From Parelaphostrongylus tenuis (Eukaryota; Nematoda; Chromadorea; Rhabditida; Metastrongylidae), in assembly GCA_019055375.1 (NCBI GenBank), contig JAHQIW010005527.1, forward strand, positions 62,001-126,000: a stretch of 64,000 nt of DNA, read 5' to 3'. Each line of letters opens with the position of its first letter. The stretch's first letter is position 1. Shown here piece after piece: positions 10,275 to 20,844 of the stretch. A program made the position numbers and the translations under genes. A model generated the notes under the pieces. That model did not search any database and was not told the DNA's origin. It saw only the letters and a program-made list of their open reading frames with translations.

Positions 10275-11370
10275 ATGTATTGGCACGTAATTGTAATTCA
10301 GAGGAAACACTTTCCGACGTTGACGTCATGAACCTCGGTGGCACCATTTTTGTGATGTAACGACCCCACAACTTTCATGTTATGTCTTTCTATATAATAA
10401 AATCTTTTGAGAACACGCCTCAGGGAAGCAGTGGAAGAGAGGGTGGCTTATGAAGATCAGATCATTATGGGACACAATGCGGAACCATAATCGCTCCATC
10501 CTGAACGGATACACTCAGAGGTGCCGGACAGCTACTATAGCGCGACCAAAGACATGCTTAGAATCGTTCAAAAACTCCGCCGAATAGCCTCGTTCTTCTA
10601 CAGCCCCAACAATAGTGATATCAGTAAAATACCACCCAATTTTCTGAAAAACTGATGGTTATTACCCGAAAAGACAACCACCTTTGGAAATCGCATCTCC
10701 ATGGCGTCCTCGTCGATCGTTTCGTCAGATTGTTTCGCTCCAGACGACATTCCGAGATACTTTGAGATGTTAAACAACGACTATTACCGAAGCACAGCAA
10801 GCGCTATTAAATTCCAAACTTCTAAAATACGACTTGGATCAAACCTACTGGGTCATGCGGTACAAATAACATAGATTCAGCTATTTCAATCACCAACTTC
10901 TAAAAAAAAGGAGAGAAAAACCAATGAGGAATATCAACTATGCGATAGAATCCGACCCTTACCTAGATTTGACCGCAATTGAAAGTGAATTCCACATACG
11001 TTCCGCAATTTCACCTCTACACTGTTTGACCAGTGCTATGGTTTAGAGTTGGAGCTCATAAACTGCTACAAGCTTTTCGCTTAGGGACTTATAAGGGAAT
11101 ATGCAGAACATATTGAATCCTTGGAGCTATGACCATATATCGTGCTATAACTGAGGCAACATGAGCCAAGGCAAAAGTGGCTGTCATTCAACTCGTTCAA
11201 ATCTCTATGCATACCGAAATAGCTATTAATGATCTTTAATGGTTCGCGCCACATTGGAAATTAGGAAATTGTACGGTGAATAAGATTCTGAAAGGCTTTT
11301 ATCAACACCAAATGAAGAGTATCACAGTAGAGACTTCCATAAGGCTTAATTTAGAGGAAGAATGTTCATC
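10275..11370. repeat. Dispersed 1-kb repeat, copy A
   Basis: This segment is colinear over about 1 kb with 15785-16840. Shared landmarks are CCGACGTTGACGT, ATGAACCTCGGTG, AGGTGCC(G/A)GACAGCTACTA, TCGTCGATCGTTTCGTCA and the AGGCAACATGAGCC block. Both copies have many small indels and no common long reading frame, so this is an old transposon or duplicated locus. I do not recognise the family. Confidence 0.6.
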
Positions 11371-11838
11371 TGTTAAAGAGTTCTTTATGTTTCAACGATG
11401 AAACTACATTATTGTGAGAAGAAACATATTTCCGTTGGCCCATAACATTTGCTTCTTTTTGAAAATTTGTGCTTCTGTAGCTTTTTATGGCCTAAGAAAT
11501 GCAGATCTGAGCTTGGATTGTGAGAAAATCTTCACAGCACTAATTCAAAGGCCGAAATTCTATGAACCTCATCATTAATAATAGATTGATGTTTGTAAAT
11601 CTTGAAGAAATATCTTCAGCCTTCAACCCTGACGTGACCGTGGACTCACGGCCTTTGAGTCTCCAATCTTCAGAGCGTTGCATCTACCGTTGTTAGAATC
11701 AAAACGTTGGAGGTTGGGGACGAAGTGGCCGTGGGTCAAGGTCCCGTAAGGGTTAAAGATATTTAGCCTACGCGAGGTTGGTAATTGTATTAGTAGTGGT
11801 GCGTGAGACGCTAGTGGAGAGTTGTGATACCGTCAATT

Positions 11839-11865
11839 TAAGCCTAAGCCTAAGCCTAAGCCTAA
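11839..11865. repeat. Interstitial telomere-like (TTAGGC)4 tract
   Basis: The plus strand reads four TAAGCC units, that is (TTAGGC)4 on the minus strand, the nematode telomere motif. It lies inside the hammerhead-related repeat, downstream of the decayed hammerhead on that strand. The homologous place in the second copy (22512-22523) has two units, so the tract is a property of the repeat family rather than a chance array. Confidence 0.8.
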
Positions 11866-11951
11866 CGTGACGTCTTATTTAACAAAATTGGGTTAAAAAA
11901 TATCTTAAAAGATGATGAGACCACAACTCTCAACAAAGGCCGCACTTTGAT

Positions 11952-11986
11952 GGCTGACGTTTCATCGACTTAACCTTCTTCAAGGC
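11952..11986 (-). ncRNA. Hammerhead-like relic, family 4
   Basis: On the minus strand GGCC precedes UUGAAGA and GAAACGUCAGCC closes the segment, matching the layout at 23836-23870. Stem II no longer pairs and C3 is U. Not expected to cleave. Confidence 0.45.
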
Positions 11987-12287
11987 CTAGAGATATGTAG
12001 TCTTAGACGATCTATCCGCTTTCAAAAGGCGTTGTATTAAGTGACAGCGGATTTGTTAATATCTCTGCTCTAAGATATTGGTTCCAGGAAAACTTAGTTT
12101 TTGTAGTGAAATAAATTATTCATGGTAAAACTTTGTGTGGAATAGAAAAACTTCCATTTGTTCTTAAGACTTTTCCCTCTTCTGAAACGAAAGCCATATC
12201 GATGAGATGATAGCACATTCCCAACATTATTCGAATTTCTCTCGACATTGCTGCAAAATTTGTTATTCGAAAACAGATTTTCTGCAG

Positions 12288-12392
12288 TGTGAGACCTTAG
12301 AAATTATTTTCAATGAGGGGCTTAAGTTGTGTAACTGGGTATCAGAGCTTAAACTTGACAATTCAAATGCTCTGCTTCTCACTAAATTATAA
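12288..12392 (+). CDS. Possible internal exon, unknown protein
   Basis: After a good acceptor (TTTTCTGCAG) the frame encodes CETLEIIFNEGLKLCNW, then an alternative donor GTATCA at 12339 or read-through to a TAA at 12390-12392. It lies 250 bp upstream of the two-exon gene end at 12639-13000 on the same strand and could belong to it. No family recognised. Confidence 0.3.
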   Translation, partial: CETLEIIFNEGLKLCNWVSELKLDNSNALLLTKL

Positions 12393-12638
12393 TTAATCAT
12401 TGTATATTTTCAAAAATAGTACTTTAGCGCAGGATTGATCCTTTTGAAAGATTTTTAAGTTCGCAATGCCAACGAAGAACTTTTTCATGATTAACAGTGA
12501 GTAACAATGAGATCATTTCTCCCATACAGAGATGAGAAGAAGTTTCTCTACTGACAATTTTTACTGCATATTTCTCAATTACTTCCCAAAAAACTCTTGA
12601 ACACAAATTTATCACATTGTACACTTCTTTTTTGTTAG

Positions 12639-13000
12639 ACGGCGACAAAAGAAGAAACGACTCCTTTGGCTCGGCAAGAACGTCGTGCAAGAATGTTAAT
12701 AATTATTCGAAAACTTGAATCTCTGGCTACCTCTATACATGGCCGCTTTTTGAAAGCACCTTTTCTTGAAGGTGTGAAACTTGAAACTAAATTATGTTTT
12801 GCATCGTCAGCGTAATTTTGTTTCGCAAAATCGTTGGTCGAAATTCTCCGAATTTGTGCAGTAAATTCAAAGCGCATTCAGAATGTATAGTGAAACTGTT
12901 CGTCGCTCACCATTTCAACGAAAACAACAAGAAACTACTGATTCAGCGTCATTCAACGTTCATAAAATTTCCTAACACAGCTGATATGTCTACAGTCTGA
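12639..13000 (+). CDS. Unknown protein, last two exons
   Basis: The first exon (12639-12811) follows a TTTTTTGTTAG acceptor and encodes TATKEETTPLARQERRAR and then MLIIIRKLESLATSIHGRF. The second exon (12862-13000) encodes KFKAHSECIVKLFVAHHFN and ends DMSTV with TGA at 12998-13000. The intron (12812-12861) is 50 bp with GTAATT and TTTGTGCAG ends and keeps the reading phase exactly (GC|T codon), typical of nematode genes. A minus-strand frame at 12424-12690 overlaps but lacks such support. The first exon has a decayed relative at 51031-51170. I do not recognise the family. The upstream part is uncertain. Confidence 0.55.
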
Positions 13001-14530
13001 TGGTCCTTACAATATATCATTCGGGAAGCAGACAAAACAGAGTTTGTTACTTTCAAGGTAAAAATTTTCGCTAGTTTACTTGAAATGAATGCAATTCTCA
13101 GCTTCATCCACTGCATTTGCAACTGCCATCATATGCTACGCATAATGTGACAGAGGTTATCAGAACAATTTTCTTGTGAAGAACAGCAGTATGTAGATAA
13201 CTTTTGAAAGCCGGTCTGCAAGTTGCACTATGCTACATAGCAATTTTGTGAACTGAAGAAAGTGTTCTATCGTTATTCAGAAGGGAAATGTTTGTAATTG
13301 TATAAATCGACTTTTGCGTAGTTCTTCTTCTGGTGAGACTCACCAATATTTGATGGGTAGACAGTTTTGGAGTATTCTAGGAAGCGGTAATACAGAAACA
13401 GCCGTATTGCTCATATCTTATGAAAAATTATTTTAGGTTTTTCTAGATGATCCTTTCCAAAAACCTTTGCATAAATGTAGTAAGCCAGTGAATTGTTCAC
13501 GACAGTTTTCACACGAATGAAATGATAGTTTATTATACGAAACGTACAATAACGATTTTTTTCTACACATAGTGCAGGAACTGTGAGAATTTGACGGCGA
13601 TACATAAATATCGATCTTGATGAAAAACTTGGAACGTAAGAAGGTGTTTAAGAAAACTTTTGCTTGGCGTCACATCATTCGTTTTTTTAATAGTTCTTTT
13701 TTATCTTGATACATTGGCATTTCAAGCCGTAGGATTATTAAGTCTTATAATAAGACTTGTTTACTTGATGTAATTCCTTATTCTACAACAAGTACTGGCA
13801 TTGTTTCCCTTTTCCTTCATCATGGATGGTTTTTTAGTGCATCACATTCCGCGCTGTTTTTGAAGTGCTCGGGAAAATAGCGTAAAGTGCTAATTTTGGC
13901 TTTCCATCAACCAAAAAATTCATGGAAGTTGTGAAGAGAAGAAGTCAATCATTCAAGTTCAGGTTTCTAATTTCTAGAGATTTTCCAATAACGTTTCGCT
14001 TCACGAATTGTGTTTCGTTTTTGTCATTCGATATTCTTTTACAGATTTTTTCGTAAATATGAATTTTTGCATCGGCGTTGCGACGACTGTGAATTGATTA
14101 TTTGGGAAAACTAAGATTTTATGTCTCGGCACCAAAATGAGATAATGTGAACCAAATTTAAGCAATGGTATCCAAGGAAATGACGCATTCAGTGAAATTT
14201 ATTCTCAAATAATCTTTTCCGTGTACCTCGCTCTCATTAAATATATAATTTACTAGCAACCACAATATCCGATATCCGCGTACTTCGAAATAGCAGAATC
14301 TTTCATTAAACTTGCTCCGAACGACTTTGATTTGAGCTAAATTGGTTGAAAAACTCGTACAGCCTTTGGCAAAGTCGAATGATGACATGTCGAGTTGTCA
14401 GAAAAATAAGTACTGAGTAGTAAACTTTGTTGCATGTGAAGGATCTGATGCAAACATTAAAAAAGTACTTTCACTTGAGCTTACAATTTGCAAGATTCTT
14501 CAGGAATCGAAAATAGGCATTCCTGAAAAA
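13001..14530. other. No recognised gene
   Basis: AT-rich sequence with short open frames on the minus strand (13411-13605, 14158-14388) that have no splice or family support. No repeats shared with the rest of the window were noticed. Confidence 0.35.
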
Positions 14531-14531
14531 A

Positions 14532-15385
14532 TTGCGAAACCTCGAACCGTACTCTTTGCAGTTTCACTTTTGTACAAATTGTCGACAGTATTGGGTTGTG
14601 GAGTGATGCCAGCAGGTCACGGTAGTGAACAGGGATTGTTATAATACCACAGCTATTTCCAAACTTAGATGAGAACTAAACTCTAATTCAGTATGAAGGA
14701 GTGTAGCACATCATCGGGACTCAAAAACCGTTGTAGTCCAACCTTCTAATAGCAACGTTATGAATTCATATAAAAACCTAGGAAATGTATTAGGAGAGCA
14801 GTTTGATCATTAAAATAAATAGTACAGTATCACCCGACTATTTCTCATAAAAAAACCTGAATTCATTGCAGCGAGCACTAGGAGGTTAACTGCTATTACT
14901 GCTGTTTACTGTTGTGGGTTACTGGTTTCACAACTTTGCCTGTTGCCATGGTTAATATTGGAAATCCCGAAATTTCTATCCGGTTTTCCGGCATCGCAAC
15001 AGGCAATGATGGAGCTCAAGTATTTGTGTCACGTCTAGTGATGTAAACAGTGAGTTTGAAACTCATAACCTAGGTGTTTACATTTTTTCTCGTGAATTCT
15101 GAGATGACGTGGGAGACCATGCCCACATGTTTTCACTGTTCGCCGGTCTTCTAGCGCTATACGACTAACATCTCAGGACTTGATTTGTTCAAATAAATTT
15201 CTAAATTAACTTTTAGCCAGTGAAAAGAATGTATTTTTAGATTTTTGACGTTCTTGAACACCAAGGTCGTACCGCACTCTTACTTAATGCTGTAATCTCA
15301 TCCATTTTGAGTCAACTTAATGTTACGATCACCTACGAACCAGTGCAATGCCAAGCAGTCCTTAGCAGCTCAGTGTATATTAGCG
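14532..15385 (+). pseudogene. Secreted-protein family copy 1, broken
   Basis: Three colinear exons of a family found five times here. Exon 1 (about 14532-14621) is a hydrophobic leader ending STVLGCGVMPAGH before GTAGTG; the ATG of copy 3 is not conserved. Exon A (14872-15049) keeps TGFTTLPVAMV and ends SRLVM-stop-T, with an in-frame TAA at 15044-15046 where copy 2 has CAA, plus a short duplicated insert near its start. Exon B (15241-about 15385) encodes IFDVLEHQGRTALLL and ITYEPVQC. Exons C and D are not seen. The protein is nematode-type, extracellular by its leader, function unknown to me. Confidence 0.6.
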
Positions 15386-15410
15386 ATCGTGGATACTGAA
15401 TATTTGACAC

Positions 15411-15782
15411 TCATTTGAAAGTTTCAGAGGAAAGTATAGTAGGCACTAGGAAGATGCAGAACTGAGTTTGTTTATTGTATAAAAAACGACAAAAAATTTG
15501 GGAAGTCACTTGTAGATGCCGTGGAACGAGACGAACTGTCATAGTGGCACCAAAGTCAAAGTCAAGAAAATTAGTGGCAGTTCTGAGCAGGTTCTTTCGG
15601 ATTTTTTTCAAAATGGTGTCATACTCAATTTGCGAGTTTGTGGCTTGAATTGCTTTGAGGAATGAAAAAAGTACACTCATATTTTTTCGGCTTCTTTCAG
15701 CTTCCTGCTGTAATGGAAAGTGCTGCATTTCCAACTCATATTTTCTTGCAGTCGACCCCGCGATTAGAGAGACCCTCTTCAA
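15411..15782 (-). CDS. Uncharacterised 123-codon open frame
   Basis: An uninterrupted minus-strand frame encodes a mostly helical, charged middle (ERSRKNMSVLF, IEYDTILKKIRKNLLRTATN) and a hydrophobic end. Coding-like composition and possible acceptors (CCTTGAAG near 15782) suggest an exon, but no partner exon is identified and the upstream side enters the dispersed repeat at 15785. No family recognised. Confidence 0.3.
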   Translation of the reverse strand: MKRVSLIAGSTARKYELEMQHFPLQQEAERSRKNMSVLFSFLKAIQATNSQIEYDTILKKIRKNLLRTATNFLDFDFGATMTVRLVPRHLQVTSQIFCRFLYNKQTQFCIFLVPTILSSETFK

Positions 15783-15784
15783 GG

Positions 15785-16840
15785 TCTATAAATTGGCAAG
15801 TTATCGTAATTAAGAGAAAACACTTCCCGACGTTGACGTTATGAACCTCGGTGACACCATTTTTGTAATCTACGACCACACAACTCTCATGTTCATGCCT
15901 TTCTATGTAATAAAATTTTTGAGAACACTCCTCAGAAAACCAGTGGAGAAGAAGGTGGCTCACAAAGATCAAATCATTATGGTGCGCAATATGGAACCAT
16001 AATTTCTTTTCCTCATCGCACACGCTCAGAGGTGCCAGACAGCTACTATTTTAGCTCAACCAAAGACATGTTCGGAATCGTTTAAGAACACCGCCGAATG
16101 GCTGCTTTCTTCTGCAGCTCCAATAATGGCGACACCAGTAAAATGCTCAATTTTACAAAAACAAATAGATATTACGGGAAAACACAACTACCTTTGGGAA
16201 ATCGCATCTGGGTGGTGTCTTCGTCGATCGTTTCGTCAAACTGTTTCGCTATAGACGGCATCACGAGACACCTTACGATGTTAAACAGCGACCTTTTACC
16301 GAAGCACAGGCAAACGCTAACAATTTCCGAACTGCTGAAATACGACTTAGATCAAACCTAGTGGTTCATGCGGTACAAATAATACAGATTCAGCAATTTG
16401 AATCACCAACTTCAAAAAAAGGAGAAAGGAACCAATAAGGAATACCAACTATGGGAAAGAATCCGACCCGTACCTAGATTTGACCACCATTGAGCGTCAA
16501 ATACCACAAGTGGTCCGCAATTGGACCTCTGCTACTTTTTGACCAAGGCTTTGGTTTGAAGTTGAAGAGCACAAACTGCTACGAGCATTTCTCTCAGAGA
16601 TTTATGAGAGAATGAGCAGGATGTATTGAATCCTTGGCGCTATGACCATATATTGTGTTATATCTAAGGCAACATGAGCCAAAGCGAAAGTGGCTGCCAT
16701 TCAAATCGTTCAAGTTTCTACGCGTACCGAAATAGCTAAACAGAATATCACAGTGGAGACCTCCTTAAGGTCGATAGACATTAAAGACAGTCAATCTTAT
16801 GGATCAATTTTGATCCAGCAGCCAAAATCCATCGACTGAA
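15785..16840. repeat. Dispersed 1-kb repeat, copy B
   Basis: Partner of 10275-11370, colinear through ATGAACCTCGGTG, AGGTGCCAGACAGCTACTA, TCGTCGATCGTTTCGTCA, ACCTAGATTTGACC and AGGCAACATGAGCC. A 95-codon minus-strand frame at 15736-16023 (HESCVVVDYKNGV) is not preserved in copy A. Family unknown. Confidence 0.6.
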
Positions 16841-16904
16841 GAGTTGTTACCTGCAACTCAAGGTGACGATTAGAAAATTGCTATAGTACGATAATTTTTC
16901 CTTT

Positions 16905-17135
16905 TGTAGATAAAGTCTCGCAAAGTGTAATTGCAGTAGTAATTGATATCATTAGTTTTGCTAGTTTTTGGCAGTGCTGTGTCCTCTTAGATATCTGCCA
17001 CAGAGTATAAACTGGTGCGCAAAAATTCGTCCTCAGACAGGCTTGAACCCGCGTGTCACCCTTATCTAGGGCGCGTGCTACCCAGGCCACCGCTTTGTTA
17101 CCACTCTTTCTATAATATGTTTAATCCTAGCTGGC
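16905..17135 (-). repeat. tRNA-like foldback element, single arm
   Basis: The minus strand carries a B-box-like GGGTTCAAGCC (17040-17050), preceded by GGGTGACACGC and GGTAGCACGCGCCC. The flank CTCTTTCTATA (17103-17113) and TGGCAGC (17131-17137) matches the central part of 43303-43640. Only one arm is recognisable. Confidence 0.5.
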
Positions 17136-17488
17136 AGCAAACAAACTTTAGCAGGTTTAGTGGAGTACGAATCTCTAGATAAACGCGGAAGGCTTGGAAG
17201 GGTAGGCACCTTTCGGCTACCACGGCATTTAACCCATCATGGCTGACAGCTTTTCAACTGTAACTTCCACTAAAGTCGAATATTTGAGTACCACCCAATA
17301 CTTCAAAGTCTGATCAAAGGAAATGTTTTTTAAACTTCATTATCACTCAAAAATTACCGTAATCGAACTTTCTGACAGAAGGATTTTGAGTTGCACTCAT
17401 AAGAAGTCGTTCAGACCTGAGAAATATATAAACATAGTGTTTTGGTTTCCGATTATTCATTACAATAAGTTACAAAACTTCGTCGCAG

Positions 17489-18598
17489 TGAGCACTAGGG
17501 ACTTCACTATTACCGGCTTTACATTGCCTGTTGCCATGGTTTACACTGAAACACTGGATGTTTTCGTTCGTGTTCGTGGTACTGCCACTGGCAAGAAAGG
17601 AGCTCACGCATTTGTACAACGTCTTGTAATGCAAACTGTGAGTTCGCGACTTTGAAATTTTGAGCTTTTTTCTTCGCAATGTCTGAAGAAGCATAGTAGA
17701 CGAACTTCAATTTCTTCACAATTCGTCAGCCCCGTAGTGCTGACGCGACTTGCATAAACATGATTCAATCGAAAGCAACTCAGATAGTTTCTTCGGATAA
17801 ATAGAGATCCTTTTTGTAGGTCTTTGATGTTCTCGAACGCCAAGCTCGTAATGCACTTTTACCTGCTGTCGTAACCTCGACCATTTTGAATCAGCTTACA
17901 GTTAGCATCACATACGAACCATTACACTGCATTCTTTCAAGAACGGAAATGTGTGGGCCTTTACTCTTAAAATTTCGTTTGAAAGATTCCAGGGGGAGAA
18001 GTATGGTATGGATTATAAAAAGAAGAGTGCGTTCATTATTCTCTCAACACATTATCTCAAATTTAGTGCAAATGTCTTAAATTTAGGAAAAACTACCATA
18101 ATGGTGTAAAGATGAAGCCTTCGAAAAATGATACAGTATTCTATGTGTCAGATCTGGAGGCTCTTAAAGAAGAAAAGAGACTCAGTGCTCGGAACTATTC
18201 CTAACTTTTTCTTTTATACTGTAATAAAAGATGACTTCACCGAACTCATAAGTTTTGCAGTCGAATTGGAACCACCGCACTGTTTCATCTCTGACAACAA
18301 AGTGGTGGGAGGTTGAAGTGAAAGGGGAATAATCGTGGAGATGTGTGAAATTCGTGTCGGTTCCCAACGGACACTTGTCATTCTCAGAAACTCCTTTGGT
18401 GCGTAACACTTTCTCTTACCACTACACCATTTTTTTGAAAAAATCGTGTGGACTACAAGCATCATTATGGCAAATTGGTCGAGAGCGATGTGGCAAAGTG
18501 TGGTGGACAGAGCGCTTCAAATGTTGCTATCAGGCCCTTATGGATCAAACTTCCTCCGTGCAACTGCCACTGTCAGCGGAAACTGAAATCGAACTGTG
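17489..18598 (+). pseudogene. Secreted-protein family copy 2, exons A to D
   Basis: Exon A (17489-17637, 149 nt after TCGTCGCAG) encodes STRDFTITGFTLPVAMVYTE and ends FVQRLVMQT at a GTGAGT donor. Exon B (17820-about 17956) encodes VFDVLERQARNALLP and VSITYEPLHC. The phase is consistent with exon A. Exon C (about 18260-18410) is decayed: it starts after TTTTGCAG with VELEPPHCF but hits a TGA at 18314-18316. Exon D (about 18456-18598) encodes TTSIIMANWSRAMWQSVVDR and ends ATVSGN-stop, but its acceptor is GG instead of AG. Exons A, B and D look well kept, so it is recently lost or differently spliced. Confidence 0.6.
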
Positions 18599-18599
18599 A

Positions 18600-19714
18600 T
18601 GTGTTTTTGGCATGCACTTCTTTTTAACTGATTGTTGTTACTATGGAGCACCGACGAACTACCAAACTACATGGGTGTTGAATTGTTGGAAATGTGGTAA
18701 GTTGCGCTGGATCTAGTGCTTACGCTGGGGATTAACTGAAAGGTAGCAAATAGAAAATCACACAATGGACTTTTGTTGATATTTTTACGGAATGCTCCTA
18801 TTGTTTTCTCCTTAATGGTCCTAAAAAATTAACTGCGAAAAAAAATCAGAGAAAAGGGCAAACACACTTCAAAATAAAGAACTGGAATAGGTGTACTCTA
18901 CTGAAATTTTTTTTGCCGATTTTTAGCAGCGTTATGATGCTATAGATACATATCCAAGGACGTTAAAGTGCTTGCAAATCATTCAGCTCTAAGTCGACGT
19001 TGTAAGCGCATTCCAGCTATACGGAGGGCGCGTGCTACCATACATAGTCAAGCTGCAATTTCGCTACCACTGCTGCTTCAATATAGACTATCGATGCTGT
19101 CAGCAAAAACAACCTACCGTATCCAGCCTGGATTCAGATGCTTTGTATAATTATATCGATAAATTTGCAACGTCCTTGGATACTTATAACATCATAACAC
19201 TGCTGAAAAGCGCTAAGTATGAAGAATTGAATAGATTACACATAATCAGTAGCTGTCAGCTTAACTGTTCGCGGACCATCGTTGATAGGCATCTCCATCT
19301 CGTCGCTAACGCGGCAGTCGGTGGCGAGTCAATTGAGATTGCGATTGGAGTACCTAATATTTCCAGGGCCGTAGTTTCGCAATGGTAAAGAAATTTTTCG
19401 TCATCAAAGGGATTTTGTCATCTATAAGAGATGAAATCAAAATGAACAGACTTCAGTAAGACTTTCTTTGATTGAAACATGCGAAATAATTACATAACAA
19501 TTTTTGTTTATCTAAAACAATATTGCAGATTGTACTGCAAAGCTACTTCATCGACTACTCTTGCAAATTTCTTTGTCATTAGCACTTTGCTCTCCAGTTC
19601 CCAAACTATCGAGTGATTACTAATAGACTACAGATTAATAAGTAGGAAAAAGTACAATTCGGTAAAAAAAAAACCAAAGGAAATATTTGCTTTTTTTCTT
19701 AAGCGGGGCAGGAG
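18600..19714 (+). other. Downstream flank and a 118-codon open frame
   Basis: 18600-18800 matches the 3' flank of copy 4 of the secreted-protein family (44750-44960), so the duplication reaches beyond the coding exons. A frame at 19032-19388 encodes SLDSDALYNYIDKFATSLDT and further charged sequence. It looks coding but has no family I recognise. It could be a host exon or an upstream part of the PLE that starts at 19715. Confidence 0.3.
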
Positions 19715-20020
19715 GTGTTAAATCCGGACTTTATTTCAAACTACTTGGCAATGGGGCAGCGACTGGCACCTAGCCTAGCTATTGTCTTAATGTCCAGAGT
19801 AGAAGCTCCAGTGATTGATCTCCGACCATTACTCTACTGTAGGTTTATAGGTGATTGCTTGATCATCTGTTCGACTCGACGAAAGCTAGCCATAAGTCTT
19901 ATTTTGCAAGATGAACAGTCAGAGTATATAAAATCCACCCGTGAGGCACCAAAAGATGAGTGGCTTCCCTTCTGAACGTGCAAATAAACCTAAGTGTTGG
20001 AGGCTACGTAACATAGTGGT
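19715..20020 (+). pseudogene. Penelope-like element RT fragment
   Basis: The frame contains AMGQRLAPSLAIVLMSRV and LLYCRFIGDCLIICSTRR, the PLE reverse transcriptase palm. The catalytic pair normally reads YIDD; here it is FIGD, so the first aspartate is lost. It continues into a FLNVQINL-like stretch across a TGA at 19972-19974. The element then runs on to the endonuclease at 20320. Dead copy. Confidence 0.88.
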
Positions 20021-20319
20021 GCCGAAAGCCAAGTAATAAAAATATCCTGATTTACTATATCTCTTCTCATCCCACACATACGAAAAGGCGCTAGTGAAAA
20101 ACATGCTTTGAAAAGCAGGCGGTGTGTGCACAGGAGAGAAGCAGAGAAGAGAATCCGAAAAGCTAGCTTGGTAAATAGCTATTTCTGATGGCTACAACTT
20201 TGTAACCCCCCGGCTTAGGTTGAGAAGAAACAATACGTCCTTTCACGAAAATTCTAGAAAAGTAAGACCCCATTTATCCTCCAACTCTTTTCAAATGGGA
20301 GAAGTATGGCTATAAAACG

Positions 20320-20840
20320 TTGTCCGAAAAGGGTAGGCTAAGAGCATCTGGTGTCAGTAACGGAATACCACCAGATACTCTTCGGTGCCAATTAGTCCGT
20401 AATAGTTTATATCACCGCTTCTACACAACAAAAAACTGCCGAATATGCCCTCACGGCAGAGACGGTGATTGCATGAGCGTAGGCACAGTGTACCTAATCT
20501 CTTGCAAAGCGTGCGACGATAAATATATTGGCGAAACGGGTAGGCCGCTCTATGCTCGCAGAGAAGAACACCTAGCTGACATGCGCCATACTAAAAAAAA
20601 CACCCACTACGTATCCTTAGAGGCCAAAACCATGCCGGAGTACTTGATATAAAAGTCGCCATCCTTGAGCAGGAGCAAAAAGCATCAGCGCAAAAGATAC
20701 TGGGGCGTTCTATATGAACACGGCCAATAAACAAAAATATAGCATTAACTTCCGATGCTAGATATTTTCGACTACAATATTTTGAGAAGCCTAGATACCT
20801 TAAATTAAACCTCAATGTCTCTTTTAGATTGCGCCAGTTA
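20320..20840 (+). pseudogene. Penelope-like GIY-YIG endonuclease fragment
   Basis: A 110-codon frame encodes the PLE C-terminal nuclease: a Cys-rich linker CRICPHGRDGDC, the GIY-YIG halves GTVYLISC and KYIGETGRPL, then ARREEHLADMRH. The frame ends at 20650-20652, but the typical tail continues in another frame as IKVAILEQEQKASAQKIL and RYFRLQYFEKPRYLKL up to about 20810. Between the RT and this domain, diverged connector sequence (KNML...RVC-like) is readable in pieces. No hammerhead is seen downstream. Confidence 0.88.
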
Positions 20841-20844
20841 CTGC

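Larger units (their letters stand above)
11385..12130. repeat. Family-4 hammerhead-related repeat, copy A
   Basis: Colinear with 22085-22800: AATACAGATCTGA, CTTCAACCCTGACG, CACGGCCTTT, GACGCGAG-TTGGTAATTG, then GCTGACGTTTCATCG and CCTTCTTCAA. The arrangement of the GACGCGAGGTTG block followed by GCTGACGTTTC and CTTCTTCA is the same as in the hammerhead palindrome at 23656-23940, so these are longer, decayed members of that family. It contains telomere-like repeats. Confidence 0.6.

Noticed and set aside
12424..12690. 88-codon minus-strand frame overlapping the 12639 exon
   Set aside because: The plus-strand model explains the region with an in-phase 50-bp intron, and a paralogue at 51031 is similar in the plus frame.
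17040..17050. tRNA gene
   Set aside because: Only a B-box-like motif with a partial arm. No acceptor or anticodon stem pairs, and the sequence matches the foldback repeat family.
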